A stretch of DNA of 64,000 nt, from assembly GCA_016208015.1 (NCBI GenBank), contig JACQYW010000013.1, positions 186,001 through 250,000 of the forward strand. Direction: 5' to 3'. Shown one piece after another: positions 45,209 through 54,292 of this stretch (positions within the stretch are counted from its first letter, which is position 1; the number at the start of each line of letters is the position of its first letter). The notes beneath the pieces were generated by a model that was given only the letters and a program-made list of their open reading frames with translations, was not told where the DNA came from and made no database searches. Position numbers and translations under genes: made by a program. This DNA is from Nitrosomonadales bacterium. Its GTDB lineage: Bacteria > Pseudomonadota > Gammaproteobacteria > Burkholderiales > Gallionellaceae.

Positions 45209-45332
45209 TGAGTTTAAGCGTGCGGTATTTGAACATGCGACCCACAGGCAAAGGCTGCATCACGGGCATGAAAGATATAGCGATTGCCGGGGCGGGAGAC
45301 CCGTCCATTTTCGAAAACAGCGGGGAGCCCAG

Positions 45333-47585
45333 ATGAAAACTAGGTTGCGCAGGGGAACGGTGTCATTCGCACTCGGCCTGATTTGCAGTTCGGCCAATGC
45401 TGCGGATATGGCGGGGAGCGTCGATGTGGCCGGGCTGGAAGAAGTGGTGGTCACGGCGACCAGGGTGAAGGCGACACTCGCCGATGTGCCGGCCGCGGTG
45501 ACGGTGGTCAATGCCAAAGAGATTCAAAACAAGAATGCTTCCAGACTGGGCGATGCGCTTGATCAGGTTCCCAGCATGTATCTGCGCGGCGGCGCGTTGG
45601 GGCAGTCGCAGGGCACCATCGGAACGAGCGGGATGTCGCTGCGCGGAGTGGATCAAAACAAGACACTCATCCTGCTCGACGGACAGCCTATTCAGGATGC
45701 CAGCTCGGGAAAAGTGAATTGGCGCATTCCTTTCCTGGAAGACATCGAGCGCGTCGAAGTCGTGCCCGGCGCTTTTTCATCGCTGTATGGCAGCAATGCA
45801 ATCGGCGGCGTCGTCAGCATCATCACCAAGCAGCCGGACAGGCATGAGCTTACGGCCAAAGTAAAGAAGGGCTGGAAAGATGCGAGCGGCGAAGATGCCA
45901 GCGTCTATTGGCGCGAGAAGTTGAATAACGGTTTCGGTATTGTCGTTGGATATGGACAACAAAGACGAGACAGCTATGTGAACGAATTTGTCGTCAAGGC
46001 TCCGTCTTGCCCGCCTGCCCCCGCTCCCTGTACGCCTGGGACGCCTATCACAGGTGCGCAGGCAATTACCACCAGGGAAGGCGTTCCGACCTATCTGGTG
46101 GGAGACTTGGGAACCACGCCGTGGAACTCGACCAACGGAACCGTCAAGTTGTTCTATAACCTGAATGCAACAGACAAGATATACACCGGCATCAACCATC
46201 AGGAAACCAGGGTTGGATACACCCAGTTCAACACTTACCTAAGGGATGCCGTCACCGGGGCCCCTGTTTCAAGCGGGACGCTTGGTATTAATGGGCAGCG
46301 TGTAGTACTTACGGAATATGATTTTTCGTTGTGGTCATATGCGCCGTTGCATGAGGCTGACACCCGATATTTCGCTGGCTATGAAACTACCCTGAATAGC
46401 GATTATCTGTTGAAGTTGGACTTGGGAAAAATCGAGCGCGCGTACAGTTTTACGCTGGCTGATCCTGCATCCACCTGGAACAGCGGTTCGGGGAAACTGT
46501 CGGACACACCGAACAGGGGCTTCGACGGCACGGCCCAATTGACCTTCCAGGTCGGCTCAAGGCAGGTTGTGGTGACGGGTCTGGCACTGCATAAGGATTC
46601 TGTGAATCAGCAGATCTACGCGCTTTCCAACTGGCGTGATCCGGATACACGCACGACAGTGAACAGCACCTATAACGGAAGTTCGACCACGACTTCCCTG
46701 TTTGCGCAGGACGAGATCAGTGCAGCAGATGCGCTTACGGTTTACCTGGGCGGTCGGATGGATAAGTGGGAAACCAAAGGGGACAACTCTTCCGCAGTTG
46801 CGCCGATCGGCTCCAATACTTTTCCGACTCGCAGCGTTTCCGCTTTCAGTCCCAAGCTGTCCGCGGTCTATCGGGCGACAGAATCCTCCACGGTACGCGC
46901 ATCGTTCGGCAGATCTTTCCGCGCACCGGCTAACCAGGATCTGTATACCTCTTCAACCAGCCGGGGCCGGACGACGACCGGCGACCCCAATCTTCAACCG
47001 GAGCGCGGCACGACATGGGAAGTGGGCGGTGAATTGGGGTTGGGCGATGAGGCCAGGCTGACTGCCACCTACTACGATACCCTGCTGACCAATTTGATCT
47101 ACGTTAGACAGGATTCACCCACGCAATCGACACGCATCAACGCCGGGAAAGCCAGAATACGCGGGGTCGAACTGGCAGCCAGCAACAGATTGACCAGTTG
47201 GCTGGAGCTGGATATCAACTACGCTTATATCGACTCGAAGATGCTTGAGAACAGCACAGACCCTTTATCCGTTGGCAAGCGTCTGACCGATTCACCGAAG
47301 AATATCGCCGGTGTCGGGCTGACTGCCGAACAGGGTTCCTGGACAGGCACATTGAATGCGCGCTATGTCAGTCACATTTTCTGGACAGCACAAAACACCG
47401 ATACAGTAGAAGGAGTGCCGGGTAGTTACGACTCTCACACCATAGTGAATGGCAAATTGGGGTATGACTTTTCCGGAAACATGAAAGGTAATCTCGCCAT
47501 CAACAATCTGTTCAACAGAAAGGCGTACTCGTACTTCCTGATGCCGGGACGCACCCTGACCGCGGAGATCGTTCTTTCTTTCTGA
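45333..47585 (+). CDS. TonB-dependent outer membrane receptor
   Basis: 750 residues: signal peptide, TonB box region (EEVVVTATR near 35), plug domain (about 45-165, with MSLRGVDQNKTLILLDG and SLYGSNAIGGVVSIITK) and a 22-stranded barrel ending in an aromatic-containing strand (LTAEIVLSF). One extracellular loop holds a cysteine pair spaced by proline (CPPAPAPC). The substrate is not clear. Copper (NosA/OprC role), heme or cobalamin would all fit a denitrifier. An Fnr/Dnr-type site lies upstream, linking it to anaerobic growth. Confidence 0.88.
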   Translation: MKTRLRRGTVSFALGLICSSANAADMAGSVDVAGLEEVVVTATRVKATLADVPAAVTVVNAKEIQNKNASRLGDALDQVPSMYLRGGALGQSQGTIGTSGMSLRGVDQNKTLILLDGQPIQDASSGKVNWRIPFLEDIERVEVVPGAFSSLYGSNAIGGVVSIITKQPDRHELTAKVKKGWKDASGEDASVYWREKLNNGFGIVVGYGQQRRDSYVNEFVVKAPSCPPAPAPCTPGTPITGAQAITTREGVPTYLVGDLGTTPWNSTNGTVKLFYNLNATDKIYTGINHQETRVGYTQFNTYLRDAVTGAPVSSGTLGINGQRVVLTEYDFSLWSYAPLHEADTRYFAGYETTLNSDYLLKLDLGKIERAYSFTLADPASTWNSGSGKLSDTPNRGFDGTAQLTFQVGSRQVVVTGLALHKDSVNQQIYALSNWRDPDTRTTVNSTYNGSSTTTSLFAQDEISAADALTVYLGGRMDKWETKGDNSSAVAPIGSNTFPTRSVSAFSPKLSAVYRATESSTVRASFGRSFRAPANQDLYTSSTSRGRTTTGDPNLQPERGTTWEVGGELGLGDEARLTATYYDTLLTNLIYVRQDSPTQSTRINAGKARIRGVELAASNRLTSWLELDINYAYIDSKMLENSTDPLSVGKRLTDSPKNIAGVGLTAEQGSWTGTLNARYVSHIFWTAQNTDTVEGVPGSYDSHTIVNGKLGYDFSGNMKGNLAINNLFNRKAYSYFLMPGRTLTAEIVLSF

Positions 47586-47644
47586 GGCAAGGAAGCTGTT
47601 TCCAGGGGAATGCCGCCGGGGGTTACCGGCCACACGGTCGCGGA

Positions 47645-48187
47645 TCAACGTACCGGACGTTCCAGGTCGGCACTGCGGAACTTGAAGTCGCCGCGCCTGC
47701 GGTCGTCGAAGAAATGCTTGAGCGTGTAGCTGATCGGGCGGAAAGCCAGCGTGTCCCAGGGGATCTGCTCTTCGCTGAACAGTTCCACTTCCAGACTTTC
47801 CACCCCCGGCGAGAAATCCAGATCGAGCAGTCTGGCGCGGAACAGCAGTTGCACCTGATCGATGTAGGGCAGGTTGTACATCGCGTAAAGACCGAGCACC
47901 TCGATACGCGCGTTGGCTTCTTCCAGTGTCTCCCGTGCAGCGGCCTGGGTGGTGGTCTCGCCGTTCTCCATGAATCCGGCGGGCAGCGTCCACAAGCCGT
48001 GGCGGGGCTCGATGGCACGGCGGCAGAGCAGGATGCGCCCGTCCGTCCATTCCGGGATGGCACCGGCGATGATCTTCGGGTTCTGGTAGTGGATGGTGTG
48101 GCAGGCGGTGCAGACATGACGTTCGCGGTGATCGTCCTGCGGGGTGCGCAGTTCGACGGGGGCGCCGCATGTCGGGCAGAAGTTCAC
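47645..48187 (-). CDS. Nudix hydrolase with zinc-ribbon N-terminus
   Basis: 180 residues. The N-terminal zinc ribbon (NFCPTCGAP and CTACHTIHYQNP) is followed by a Nudix box G-x5-E-x7-REx2EE (GFMENGETTTQAAARETLEEAN) near residue 75. NudC-like NADH pyrophosphatases and ADP-ribose pyrophosphatases have this form, and the exact substrate is unknown. The start is a GTG at 48187, 7 nt after the bamD stop in the direction of transcription, so the two genes may be co-transcribed. Confidence 0.82.
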   Translation of the reverse strand: MNFCPTCGAPVELRTPQDDHRERHVCTACHTIHYQNPKIIAGAIPEWTDGRILLCRRAIEPRHGLWTLPAGFMENGETTTQAAARETLEEANARIEVLGLYAMYNLPYIDQVQLLFRARLLDLDFSPGVESLEVELFSEEQIPWDTLAFRPISYTLKHFFDDRRRGDFKFRSADLERPVR

Positions 48188-48194
48188 CTTGGAC

Positions 48195-48989
48195 CTAGTT
48201 CCAGAACTGCCACCAGGGCGACGGGTTCTTCGGCGATTCCTTGGTCTCCGGGAGGACGCCGTCCTTGCCGACATTGAGTGCCAGCACGCGCTTGGCGTCA
48301 TCGCGCAGATCCGTCATCCCCATCGCGTCATAGGCCTGCACCATGATCTGCAAGGCATCGCGCGTCTGCGGCGTCTGCGGATAATCGACCAAGACTCCCT
48401 TGGCGCGGTTCGCGGCGGCGATGTAGGCGCCACGGCGCAGGTAGTAGCTGGCGACATGCACCTCGCCGTTGGCCAGCGTATTGAGCAGGTATTGCATGCG
48501 CAGCCTGGCGTCCGGTGTGTATTTGCTGGACGGGAAGCGGGTGACCAGTTCCTTGAAGGAGTCGAACGAGTCGCGCAATGCGGAGGGGTCGCGCTCGGAA
48601 GGGTCCTGTTTGAACATCGTGCCGAACAGGCTGTTGATGTTCTCGTTGAAGTTGATCAGCCCCTTGAGGTAGTACACATAATCCAGATGCGCGCTGTTGG
48701 GATACATCTTCACGAAGTTGTCCAGCGCGGCGAGTGCCGGAGCGGGTTCGCTGTGCTTGTAGTAGGCATACGCGATCTCCATCTGTGCCTGCTGCGCATA
48801 GCGGCCATAGGGATAGCGCGACTGCAGCTTCTCGAACTGCTTGACGGCTTTTTCGTAATTGTCGTCGGCCATCGACTCCTTGGCCTGGGCATAGAGCTCG
48901 TCCGCAGTGAAGTTATCAGCCTCTTTGGCGGGGTCGGAACTGCAAGCAACTAACGAGAGGAGGAGGAAAACGGCTAAACTATGGCGCAT
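48195..48989 (-). CDS. bamD: BamD, outer membrane protein assembly lipoprotein
   Basis: 264-residue lipoprotein (lipobox LVACSSD) with TPR-like repeats, the essential partner of BamA in outer membrane beta-barrel assembly. Repeats are visible as LYAQAKESMADDNYEKAVKQF, then GRYAQQAQMEIAYAYYKHS, then PNSAHLDYVYYLKGLINF. Length is normal. Its ATG lies on a CATG shared with the divergent rluD start. Confidence 0.93.
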   Translation of the reverse strand: MRHSLAVFLLLSLVACSSDPAKEADNFTADELYAQAKESMADDNYEKAVKQFEKLQSRYPYGRYAQQAQMEIAYAYYKHSEPAPALAALDNFVKMYPNSAHLDYVYYLKGLINFNENINSLFGTMFKQDPSERDPSALRDSFDSFKELVTRFPSSKYTPDARLRMQYLLNTLANGEVHVASYYLRRGAYIAAANRAKGVLVDYPQTPQTRDALQIMVQAYDAMGMTDLRDDAKRVLALNVGKDGVLPETKESPKNPSPWWQFWN

Positions 48990-49995
48990 GATAGAACCCG
49001 AAATGATGGAACCCGAAGAGGACTTGTCCGATTATAGCAAAGACGACGAGCCAGCCGACCTGCTTGAGATGCGGGTCCCGAACGAACACGGCGGACTGCG
49101 CCTCGACCAGGTCCTGGTCAAACTGTTGCCGGAATACTCGCGCAGCCGCCTGCAGGAATGGATAGAGCAGGGGCTGGTCACGCTCAACGGCAGTCCGGCC
49201 AGCGTCAAACAGAAGGTATGGGGGGGCGAGACCGTTCGCGTATCACCGCAGATCCATCCTTCCGAACAACCTTTCCATGCCGAGGACATCCCGCTGGACA
49301 TCGTCTACGAGGACGATGACATCCTCGTCATCGACAAACCGGTCGGTCTGGTGGTGCATCCGGGCAGCGGCAACTGGCAGGGCACCCTGCTCAATGCCTT
49401 GCTGCATCATGCGCCGCAGCTGGCCAACGTGCCGCGTGCCGGCATCGTGCACCGGCTGGACAAGGACACCAGCGGCCTGATGGTGGTGGCCAAGACGCTG
49501 GTCGCGCAGACCGCGCTGGTGCGGCAGATGCAGTCGCGCAGCGTGAAACGCGAATACCTTGCGCTGGTGTGGGGCGAGCTGTATCACGGCGACACCATCG
49601 ACCTGCCCATCGGGCGCCATCCCTCGCAGCGCGTGAAGATGGCCGTGGTCGAGAACGGCAAGGAAGCCATCACCCATTACAGCATCGAAGCCAACTTTCC
49701 CAGCTGCACGCTGGTGCGCTGTCGTTTGGAGACCGGCCGCACCCACCAGATCCGCGTGCATCTGACTTACGTCGGCCATCCGCTGGTGGGCGACACCGTC
49801 TATCAGCGCGGTTCGCAGAAATGCGTGCCGCAACTGCGCGAACTGCTGAACGGCTTCCCGCGCCAGGCGCTGCATGCCACACAGCTGGCGCTGGCGCACC
49901 CGGTGACGGGGGAGCGCATGGAATGGCATGCGCCGCTGCCGGAGGATATGGAAGAACTGCTGGATCGCATAGACGAGGCGAGCGATGGGATATGA
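48988..49995 (+). CDS. rluD: RluD, 23S rRNA pseudouridine synthase
   Basis: 335-residue enzyme of the RsuA/RluA family. An N-terminal S4 domain (LRLDQVLVKLLPEYSRSRLQEWIEQG) is followed by the catalytic domain with GIVHRLDKDTSGLMVVAK, containing the catalytic aspartate near residue 155. It modifies helix 69 of 23S rRNA. The ATG at 48988 is the first in-frame start after the bamD start. ATGs at 49003 and 49006 are alternatives, and no clear ribosome binding site distinguishes them. Confidence 0.93.
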   Translation: MIEPEMMEPEEDLSDYSKDDEPADLLEMRVPNEHGGLRLDQVLVKLLPEYSRSRLQEWIEQGLVTLNGSPASVKQKVWGGETVRVSPQIHPSEQPFHAEDIPLDIVYEDDDILVIDKPVGLVVHPGSGNWQGTLLNALLHHAPQLANVPRAGIVHRLDKDTSGLMVVAKTLVAQTALVRQMQSRSVKREYLALVWGELYHGDTIDLPIGRHPSQRVKMAVVENGKEAITHYSIEANFPSCTLVRCRLETGRTHQIRVHLTYVGHPLVGDTVYQRGSQKCVPQLRELLNGFPRQALHATQLALAHPVTGERMEWHAPLPEDMEELLDRIDEASDGI

Positions 49996-50006
49996 CTCGA
50001 ATTTAG

Positions 50007-50038
50007 CCCGTCATTCCGGCGCAGGCCGGAATGACGGG
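50007..50038. repeat. Dispersed palindromic repeat, copy 1
   Basis: CCCGTCATTCCGGC (50007-50020) pairs perfectly with GCCGGAATGACGGG (50025-50038) over GCAG, between rluD and pgeF. An almost identical copy lies inside nnrD at 59143-59175, and a related dRS3-like element lies at 59478-59535. Confidence 0.8.
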
Positions 50039-50063
50039 ATTTCTTTCTAGTGGAGCATTGGCG

Positions 50064-50801
50064 ATGAGCTTGCACGAATCCCTCATCTACCCCGACTGGC
50101 CCGCACCCGCCGGCGTCAAGGCGCTGCAGACCACGCGCCTGGGCGGTATCAGCGCAGCACCCTACGACACGCTGAACCTCGGTCTGCATGTCGGCGACGA
50201 CCCGGTGCGTGTGAACCGCAACCGCCAGTTGCTCGAACCGCTGCTGCCGAGCGAACCGGTGTGGCTGGAACAGGTGCACGGCACCGTCGTCGCGAATGCC
50301 GATGCCGCGGACTGCCGCGTGCAGGCTGATGCCTGCATCGCGCGCCGGCGCGGCTCGGTGTGCGTGGTGATGACTGCGGATTGTCTGCCGGTGTTGCTGT
50401 GCGATGAAGACGGCACCGTGGTCGGTGCGGCGCATGCAGGCTGGAAAGGATTGGCGGCGGGCGTGATCGAGGCGACCGTAAAGGAGATGGGTGTTGCGCC
50501 GCAGAAGCTCATGGCCTGGCTGGGCCCGACCATCGGACCGCATGCCTTCGAAGTGGGCGAGGATGTGCGCACGGCATTCATGAGGCAAGATGCCAAGGCG
50601 GCGGCAGCTTTCACGCCGCATGGCTTGGAAGGAAAATACCTCGCCGACATCAACCTGCTGGCACGCCAGCGCCTGAATGCGCTCGGCATCAGCCGCGTCT
50701 ACGGCGGCACCTTCTGCACCTATCACCAGAAAGACAAGTTCTACTCCTACCGCCGCGACGGCGTGACCGGCCGCATGGGCACGTTCATCTGGCTGGCCTG
50801 A
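50064..50801 (+). CDS. pgeF: PgeF (YfiH), peptidoglycan editing/polyphenol oxidase family
   Basis: 245-residue laccase-domain protein. The active site residues appear in QVHGT, MTADCLPVLL and AAHAGWKGL. Members cleave mispaired amino acids from UDP-MurNAc or act as copper phenol oxidases. The ATG at 50064 follows GGAG and matches the family start. An upstream in-frame ATG at 50031 would begin inside the palindromic repeat and is unlikely. The gene often follows rluD, as here. Confidence 0.92.
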   Translation: MSLHESLIYPDWPAPAGVKALQTTRLGGISAAPYDTLNLGLHVGDDPVRVNRNRQLLEPLLPSEPVWLEQVHGTVVANADAADCRVQADACIARRRGSVCVVMTADCLPVLLCDEDGTVVGAAHAGWKGLAAGVIEATVKEMGVAPQKLMAWLGPTIGPHAFEVGEDVRTAFMRQDAKAAAAFTPHGLEGKYLADINLLARQRLNALGISRVYGGTFCTYHQKDKFYSYRRDGVTGRMGTFIWLA

Positions 50802-50825
50802 GTCCATTCCAATACTGACCGCCAG

Positions 50826-52409
50826 ATGAAAAAGACCTATCGCTCCTTCACCCCCTCGCAACGCAAAGTCGTGCTCGCCGCCTGCTTCGGCACTTTCCTC
50901 GAATGGTACGACTTCCTCACCTTCGCTTCGCTGGCCACTTATTTCAGCGTGCTGTTCTTCCCGCCGGAGAACCCGACCGCGGCGCTGCTGATGAGCCTGG
51001 CCACCTTCGGCGTCGGCATGGTGGTGCGGCCCTTGGGCTCGGCGCTGTTCGGTAATCTGGCCGACCGCTTCGGCCGCCGTCCCATCTTCATCGCCACCAT
51101 CGCGCTGATGGGCGTCACCACCTTCCTGGTCGGCCTGCTGCCGACCTATGCGCAGATCGGCATCATGGCGCCGATCCTGCTGCTGCTGTTGCGCCTGCTG
51201 CAGGGCTTCGCGGTGGGCGGCGAGATCGGCGGTGTGGCGGTGTACCTCACCGAGCATGCGCCGCACGGCAAGCGCGGCGCGTACACCAGCGTGCTGCAAC
51301 TGATGGGGCCGCTGGGCATCCTCGTCTCCACCCTGCAGATCGTGCTGCTGCTGGCGTTTCTGGATCCCGCCGATTTCAATGCCTGGGGCTGGCGCATCCC
51401 CTTCCTGTTCTCCGCCGTGCTGCTGTTCATCTCCATCAAGACGCGCATGAGTCTGGAAGAATCGCCGGTGTTCCGCCAGTTGCAGGCCGAGGGCACGGTG
51501 TCCAAGGCGCCGCTGCGCGAATGTCTGCGTGACTGCCATACCCTCAAAGGCATGGCGCTTTTGTTCTTTTGCATCTCGGCGGGCGGTTCGCTGCTGTTTT
51601 TCTCCTCGCAGGTCTACACCAACGTGTTCCTGAAGAGCGTGGTGCGCCTCGACGCGCAGACCGCGAGTACGCTGGTGATGCTGAGCACGCTGCTGTTGTT
51701 CCCGCTCACCATCTTCTGCGGCTGGCTGTCCGACAAGGTGGGGCGGCGGCCCATCCTGCTGGCCGGACTCATCCTCGGCGCGCTCACCATCCTGCCGGTG
51801 TTCAAGGGCCTGCAGCATTACGGCAACCCGCAATTGGAGCGCTTCAACAGCGAAGTCGCGGTGACGCTGTACGGCAACGGGTGCGACTACAGCCCGTTCC
51901 GCAAGGCGGCCAACGATTGCGAGCGCAACCAGGAGTTCCTCACCAAGAACGGTGTGTCGTATGAGTTGATGCCGCAGGGCGAGTACAAGGAAGCCACGCT
52001 CAATATCGGCGGCGACAGCGAAGTCACCGGCTTCCGTGCCGCTGAGATCACAACAGCCCTGCAGGCCAAAGGCTGGCTGGAGAAAGCCGACAGTGCCCAG
52101 GTCAATAAATTCATGCTGTTCCTGCTGCTCATCGTGCCGGTCGTCGCCGTCGCGCTTATCACCGGGCCGCAGACCGCGGTGCTGGCCGAACTGTTCACCG
52201 CGCGCACTCGCTACAGCGCCGCCGCCGTGCCGCATAACCTGAGCGCGGGCTGGATCGGCGGCTTGTCGCCGTTCATGGTCACGCTGATCTCGGTGCAGGC
52301 GGGCGATGCCTTGGCGGGGCTGTGGTATCCGGTCGGCATGCTGATCTTTGCCTCCGTCATCGGGCTGCTGTTCCTGCCGGAGACGAAGGATGTGAACCTG
52401 CACGCATAA
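50826..52409 (+). CDS. MFS transporter, MHS (ProP/KgtP-like) family
   Basis: 527 residues with twelve helices. The MHS start FGTFLEWYDFLTFASLATYFS and the cytoplasmic motif GSALFGNLADRFGRRP are present, as is a second one GWLSDKVGRRP. An extra soluble segment of about 80 residues (about 335-420, with cysteines in NGCDYSP and NDCERN) separates helices 9 and 10, probably on the periplasmic side. The substrate is unknown; organic acids or osmolytes are typical of the family. Confidence 0.85.
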   Translation: MKKTYRSFTPSQRKVVLAACFGTFLEWYDFLTFASLATYFSVLFFPPENPTAALLMSLATFGVGMVVRPLGSALFGNLADRFGRRPIFIATIALMGVTTFLVGLLPTYAQIGIMAPILLLLLRLLQGFAVGGEIGGVAVYLTEHAPHGKRGAYTSVLQLMGPLGILVSTLQIVLLLAFLDPADFNAWGWRIPFLFSAVLLFISIKTRMSLEESPVFRQLQAEGTVSKAPLRECLRDCHTLKGMALLFFCISAGGSLLFFSSQVYTNVFLKSVVRLDAQTASTLVMLSTLLLFPLTIFCGWLSDKVGRRPILLAGLILGALTILPVFKGLQHYGNPQLERFNSEVAVTLYGNGCDYSPFRKAANDCERNQEFLTKNGVSYELMPQGEYKEATLNIGGDSEVTGFRAAEITTALQAKGWLEKADSAQVNKFMLFLLLIVPVVAVALITGPQTAVLAELFTARTRYSAAAVPHNLSAGWIGGLSPFMVTLISVQAGDALAGLWYPVGMLIFASVIGLLFLPETKDVNLHA

Positions 52410-52444
52410 GTTACAATGCGCGCCTTGATCTACACGGTTTCACT

Positions 52445-53218
52445 ATGACGACTTTCACCTGGATCATCCTGGCCAGCCTGCTCGGCGGCATCCTGAGCGT
52501 ACTGGCGGCGGCGCTGTTCGCGCTCAACGCCCGCGCCAGTTATCTCGGCGGCTTGGTGAGCTATGCCATCGGCGCCTTGCTGGGCGCGGTGTTCCTCGAC
52601 ATCCTGCCAGAAGCCATCCGGTTGTCGCCCAGCGTCGTCACGGTCAGCGGCACGGTACTGGTCGGCATCCTGGTGTTCTTCACACTGGAGAAAGTGCTGA
52701 TCTGGCGCCATTGTCACCACGACCATTGCGAAGCCCACGAACCGCACGATCACGGCGCTAGCGATCACGGCCGCAGCGGCACCATGGTCATCGTCGGCGA
52801 CACCTTCCACAACTTCGTCGACGGCATCATCATCGCGGCGGCTTTTCTCGTCGACGTGAATCTGGGCATCATCACCGCGCTGGCCATCATCGCGCACGAG
52901 ATCCCGCAGGAAGTCGGCGACTTCGCCATCCTGCTGCATTCCGGCTACAGCAAGGTGCGCGCCTTCCAGCTCAACCTCATCTCCAGTTTCGCCACACTGG
53001 TCGGCGGCACACTGGGCTACATCGCCTTGCGCGACATGCAGTCGCTGGTTCCCTACCTGCTGGCGGTGGCCTCGTCCAGCATGATCTATGTCGCCGTGGC
53101 GGACCTCATCCCCGGCCTGCACAAACGCACGCAGATGCGCGACACCGTGCAGCAGGTCGTGCTCATCTCGGCCGGCGTGCTGACCGTGGCGATGCTCGGC
53201 ATGATGATGCCGGAGTAG
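52445..53218 (+). CDS. ZIP family divalent metal transporter
   Basis: 257 residues with about eight helices. A histidine-rich cytoplasmic loop (HCHHDHCEAHEPHDHG near residue 95) binds metal. The ZIP metal-site helices are VGDTFHNFVDGIIIAAAF and AIIAHEIPQEVGDFAILL. It imports zinc or iron. It is followed by a MITE-like element and the CDF exporter fieF, an import/export pair for the same class of metals. Confidence 0.88.
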   Translation: MTTFTWIILASLLGGILSVLAAALFALNARASYLGGLVSYAIGALLGAVFLDILPEAIRLSPSVVTVSGTVLVGILVFFTLEKVLIWRHCHHDHCEAHEPHDHGASDHGRSGTMVIVGDTFHNFVDGIIIAAAFLVDVNLGIITALAIIAHEIPQEVGDFAILLHSGYSKVRAFQLNLISSFATLVGGTLGYIALRDMQSLVPYLLAVASSSMIYVAVADLIPGLHKRTQMRDTVQQVVLISAGVLTVAMLGMMMPE

Positions 53219-53223
53219 GGCAT

Positions 53224-53363
53224 GGCCACCTCTAAAAATCCAAATTTCGTCGCAATACTGCGTTGCTCACAAAAAATTACTCCTTACATATCAACATATG
53301 CTGCGTCGCAATTTTTTGCTCGCGCCTTGTCTTGCTTAGAACTTTGAATTTTTAGAGGCGGCC
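53224..53363. mobile_element. MITE-like imperfect palindromic element (about 140 bp)
   Basis: The ends are near-perfect inverted repeats. The left end GGCCACCTCTAAAAATCCAAA (from 53224) and the complement of the right end (to 53363) match at 19 of 21 positions. Pairing continues inward with indels toward the centre TATCAACATA near 53290. No coding frame is present. It fills the whole gap between the ZIP gene and fieF. It may be a miniature inverted-repeat transposable element mobilised in trans. Confidence 0.7.
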
Positions 53364-53365
53364 AT

Positions 53366-54292
53366 ATGCATCATGCCAATCTTAAACGCTACGCCTGGCT
53401 GTCCATCGCCGCCGCCGTCGCCACCATCCTGCTCAAGGGTATCGCCTGGTGGCTCACCGGTTCGGTCGGCCTGCTGTCCGATGCGCTCGAATCGTTCGTC
53501 AACCTGGCCGGCGCGCTGATGGCGCTGGCGATGCTGTCGTTGGCGGCGACGCCGGCGGACGACAAGCACGCCTATGGCCACGGCAAGGCGGAATACTTCT
53601 CCAGCGCCTTCGAGGGCTTCCTCATCCTGCTGGCCGCATTCAGCATCGCTTACACCGCCATCGACCGTTTCCTCCACCCGCAGGCGCTGCAAGCACTCGG
53701 CGTCGGTCTGGCCGTGTCGGTCGTCGCTTCGCTCATCAATCTGTTCGCCGCGCGCCAATTGCTCAAGGCGGGGCGCGCCTTCAACTCCATCACGCTGGAG
53801 GCCGATGCCAAGCACCTGATGACCGACGTGTGGACCTCGGCCGGCGTCATCGTCGGCGTCGGGCTGGTGTGGCTGGGCGGCTGGCTGTGGCTGGACCCGC
53901 TCATCGCTTTGCTGGTGGCGGCGAACATCGTCTGGACCGGCTGGCAGCTGCTGCATCGTTCCGCTTCGGGACTGATGGACGAGGCGATCCCGCCGGAGCA
54001 GATCACAGCGATCGAAACGATACTGGCGAACTACCGCAGGCAGGGGCTGGATTTCCACGCGCTGCGCACGCGCCAGGCCGGCAGGCATGCCTTCATCTCG
54101 CTGCATGTGCTGGTGCCGGGCGAATGGACGGTGCAGCGCGGGCATGACGAAGTCGAACTGATCGAGGCCGACATCCGCGCGGCCGTGCCGTTCAGCCACC
54201 TGACCACCCATCTCGAACCCATCGAAGACCCGCTGTCGCAGGTCGATGCTTCGCTCGAACGGAGCGAGAACCAGACAAGGAAACAATCATGA
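53366..54292 (+). CDS. fieF: FieF-like cation diffusion facilitator exporter
   Basis: 308-residue CDF protein with six helices. Metal-site residues are in [16 protein letters not shown] and [16 protein letters not shown], and the C-terminal cytoplasmic dimer domain has [16 protein letters not shown]. It exports zinc or ferrous iron. The start at 53366 is unusual. Its ribosome binding site GAGG at 53355-53358 lies inside the right end of the MITE-like element. The stop overlaps rimO by 4 nt. Confidence 0.9.
   Translation: MHHANLKRYAWLSIAAAVATILLKGIAWWLTGSVGLLSDALESFVNLAGALMALAMLSLAATPADDKHAYGHGKAEYFSSAFEGFLILLAAFSIAYTAIDRFLHPQALQALGVGLAVSVVASLINLFAARQLLKAGRAFNSITLEADAKHLMTDVWTSAGVIVGVGLVWLGGWLWLDPLIALLVAANIVWTGWQLLHRSASGLMDEAIPPEQITAIETILANYRRQGLDFHALRTRQAGRHAFISLHVLVPGEWTVQRGHDEVELIEADIRAAVPFSHLTTHLEPIEDPLSQVDASLERSENQTRKQS

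Noticed and set aside
49803..52403. Long minus-strand frame opposite rluD, pgeF and the MFS gene
   Set aside because: Its Q-, H- and R-rich sequence spans three clear genes and their intergenic gaps; it is an antisense shadow.
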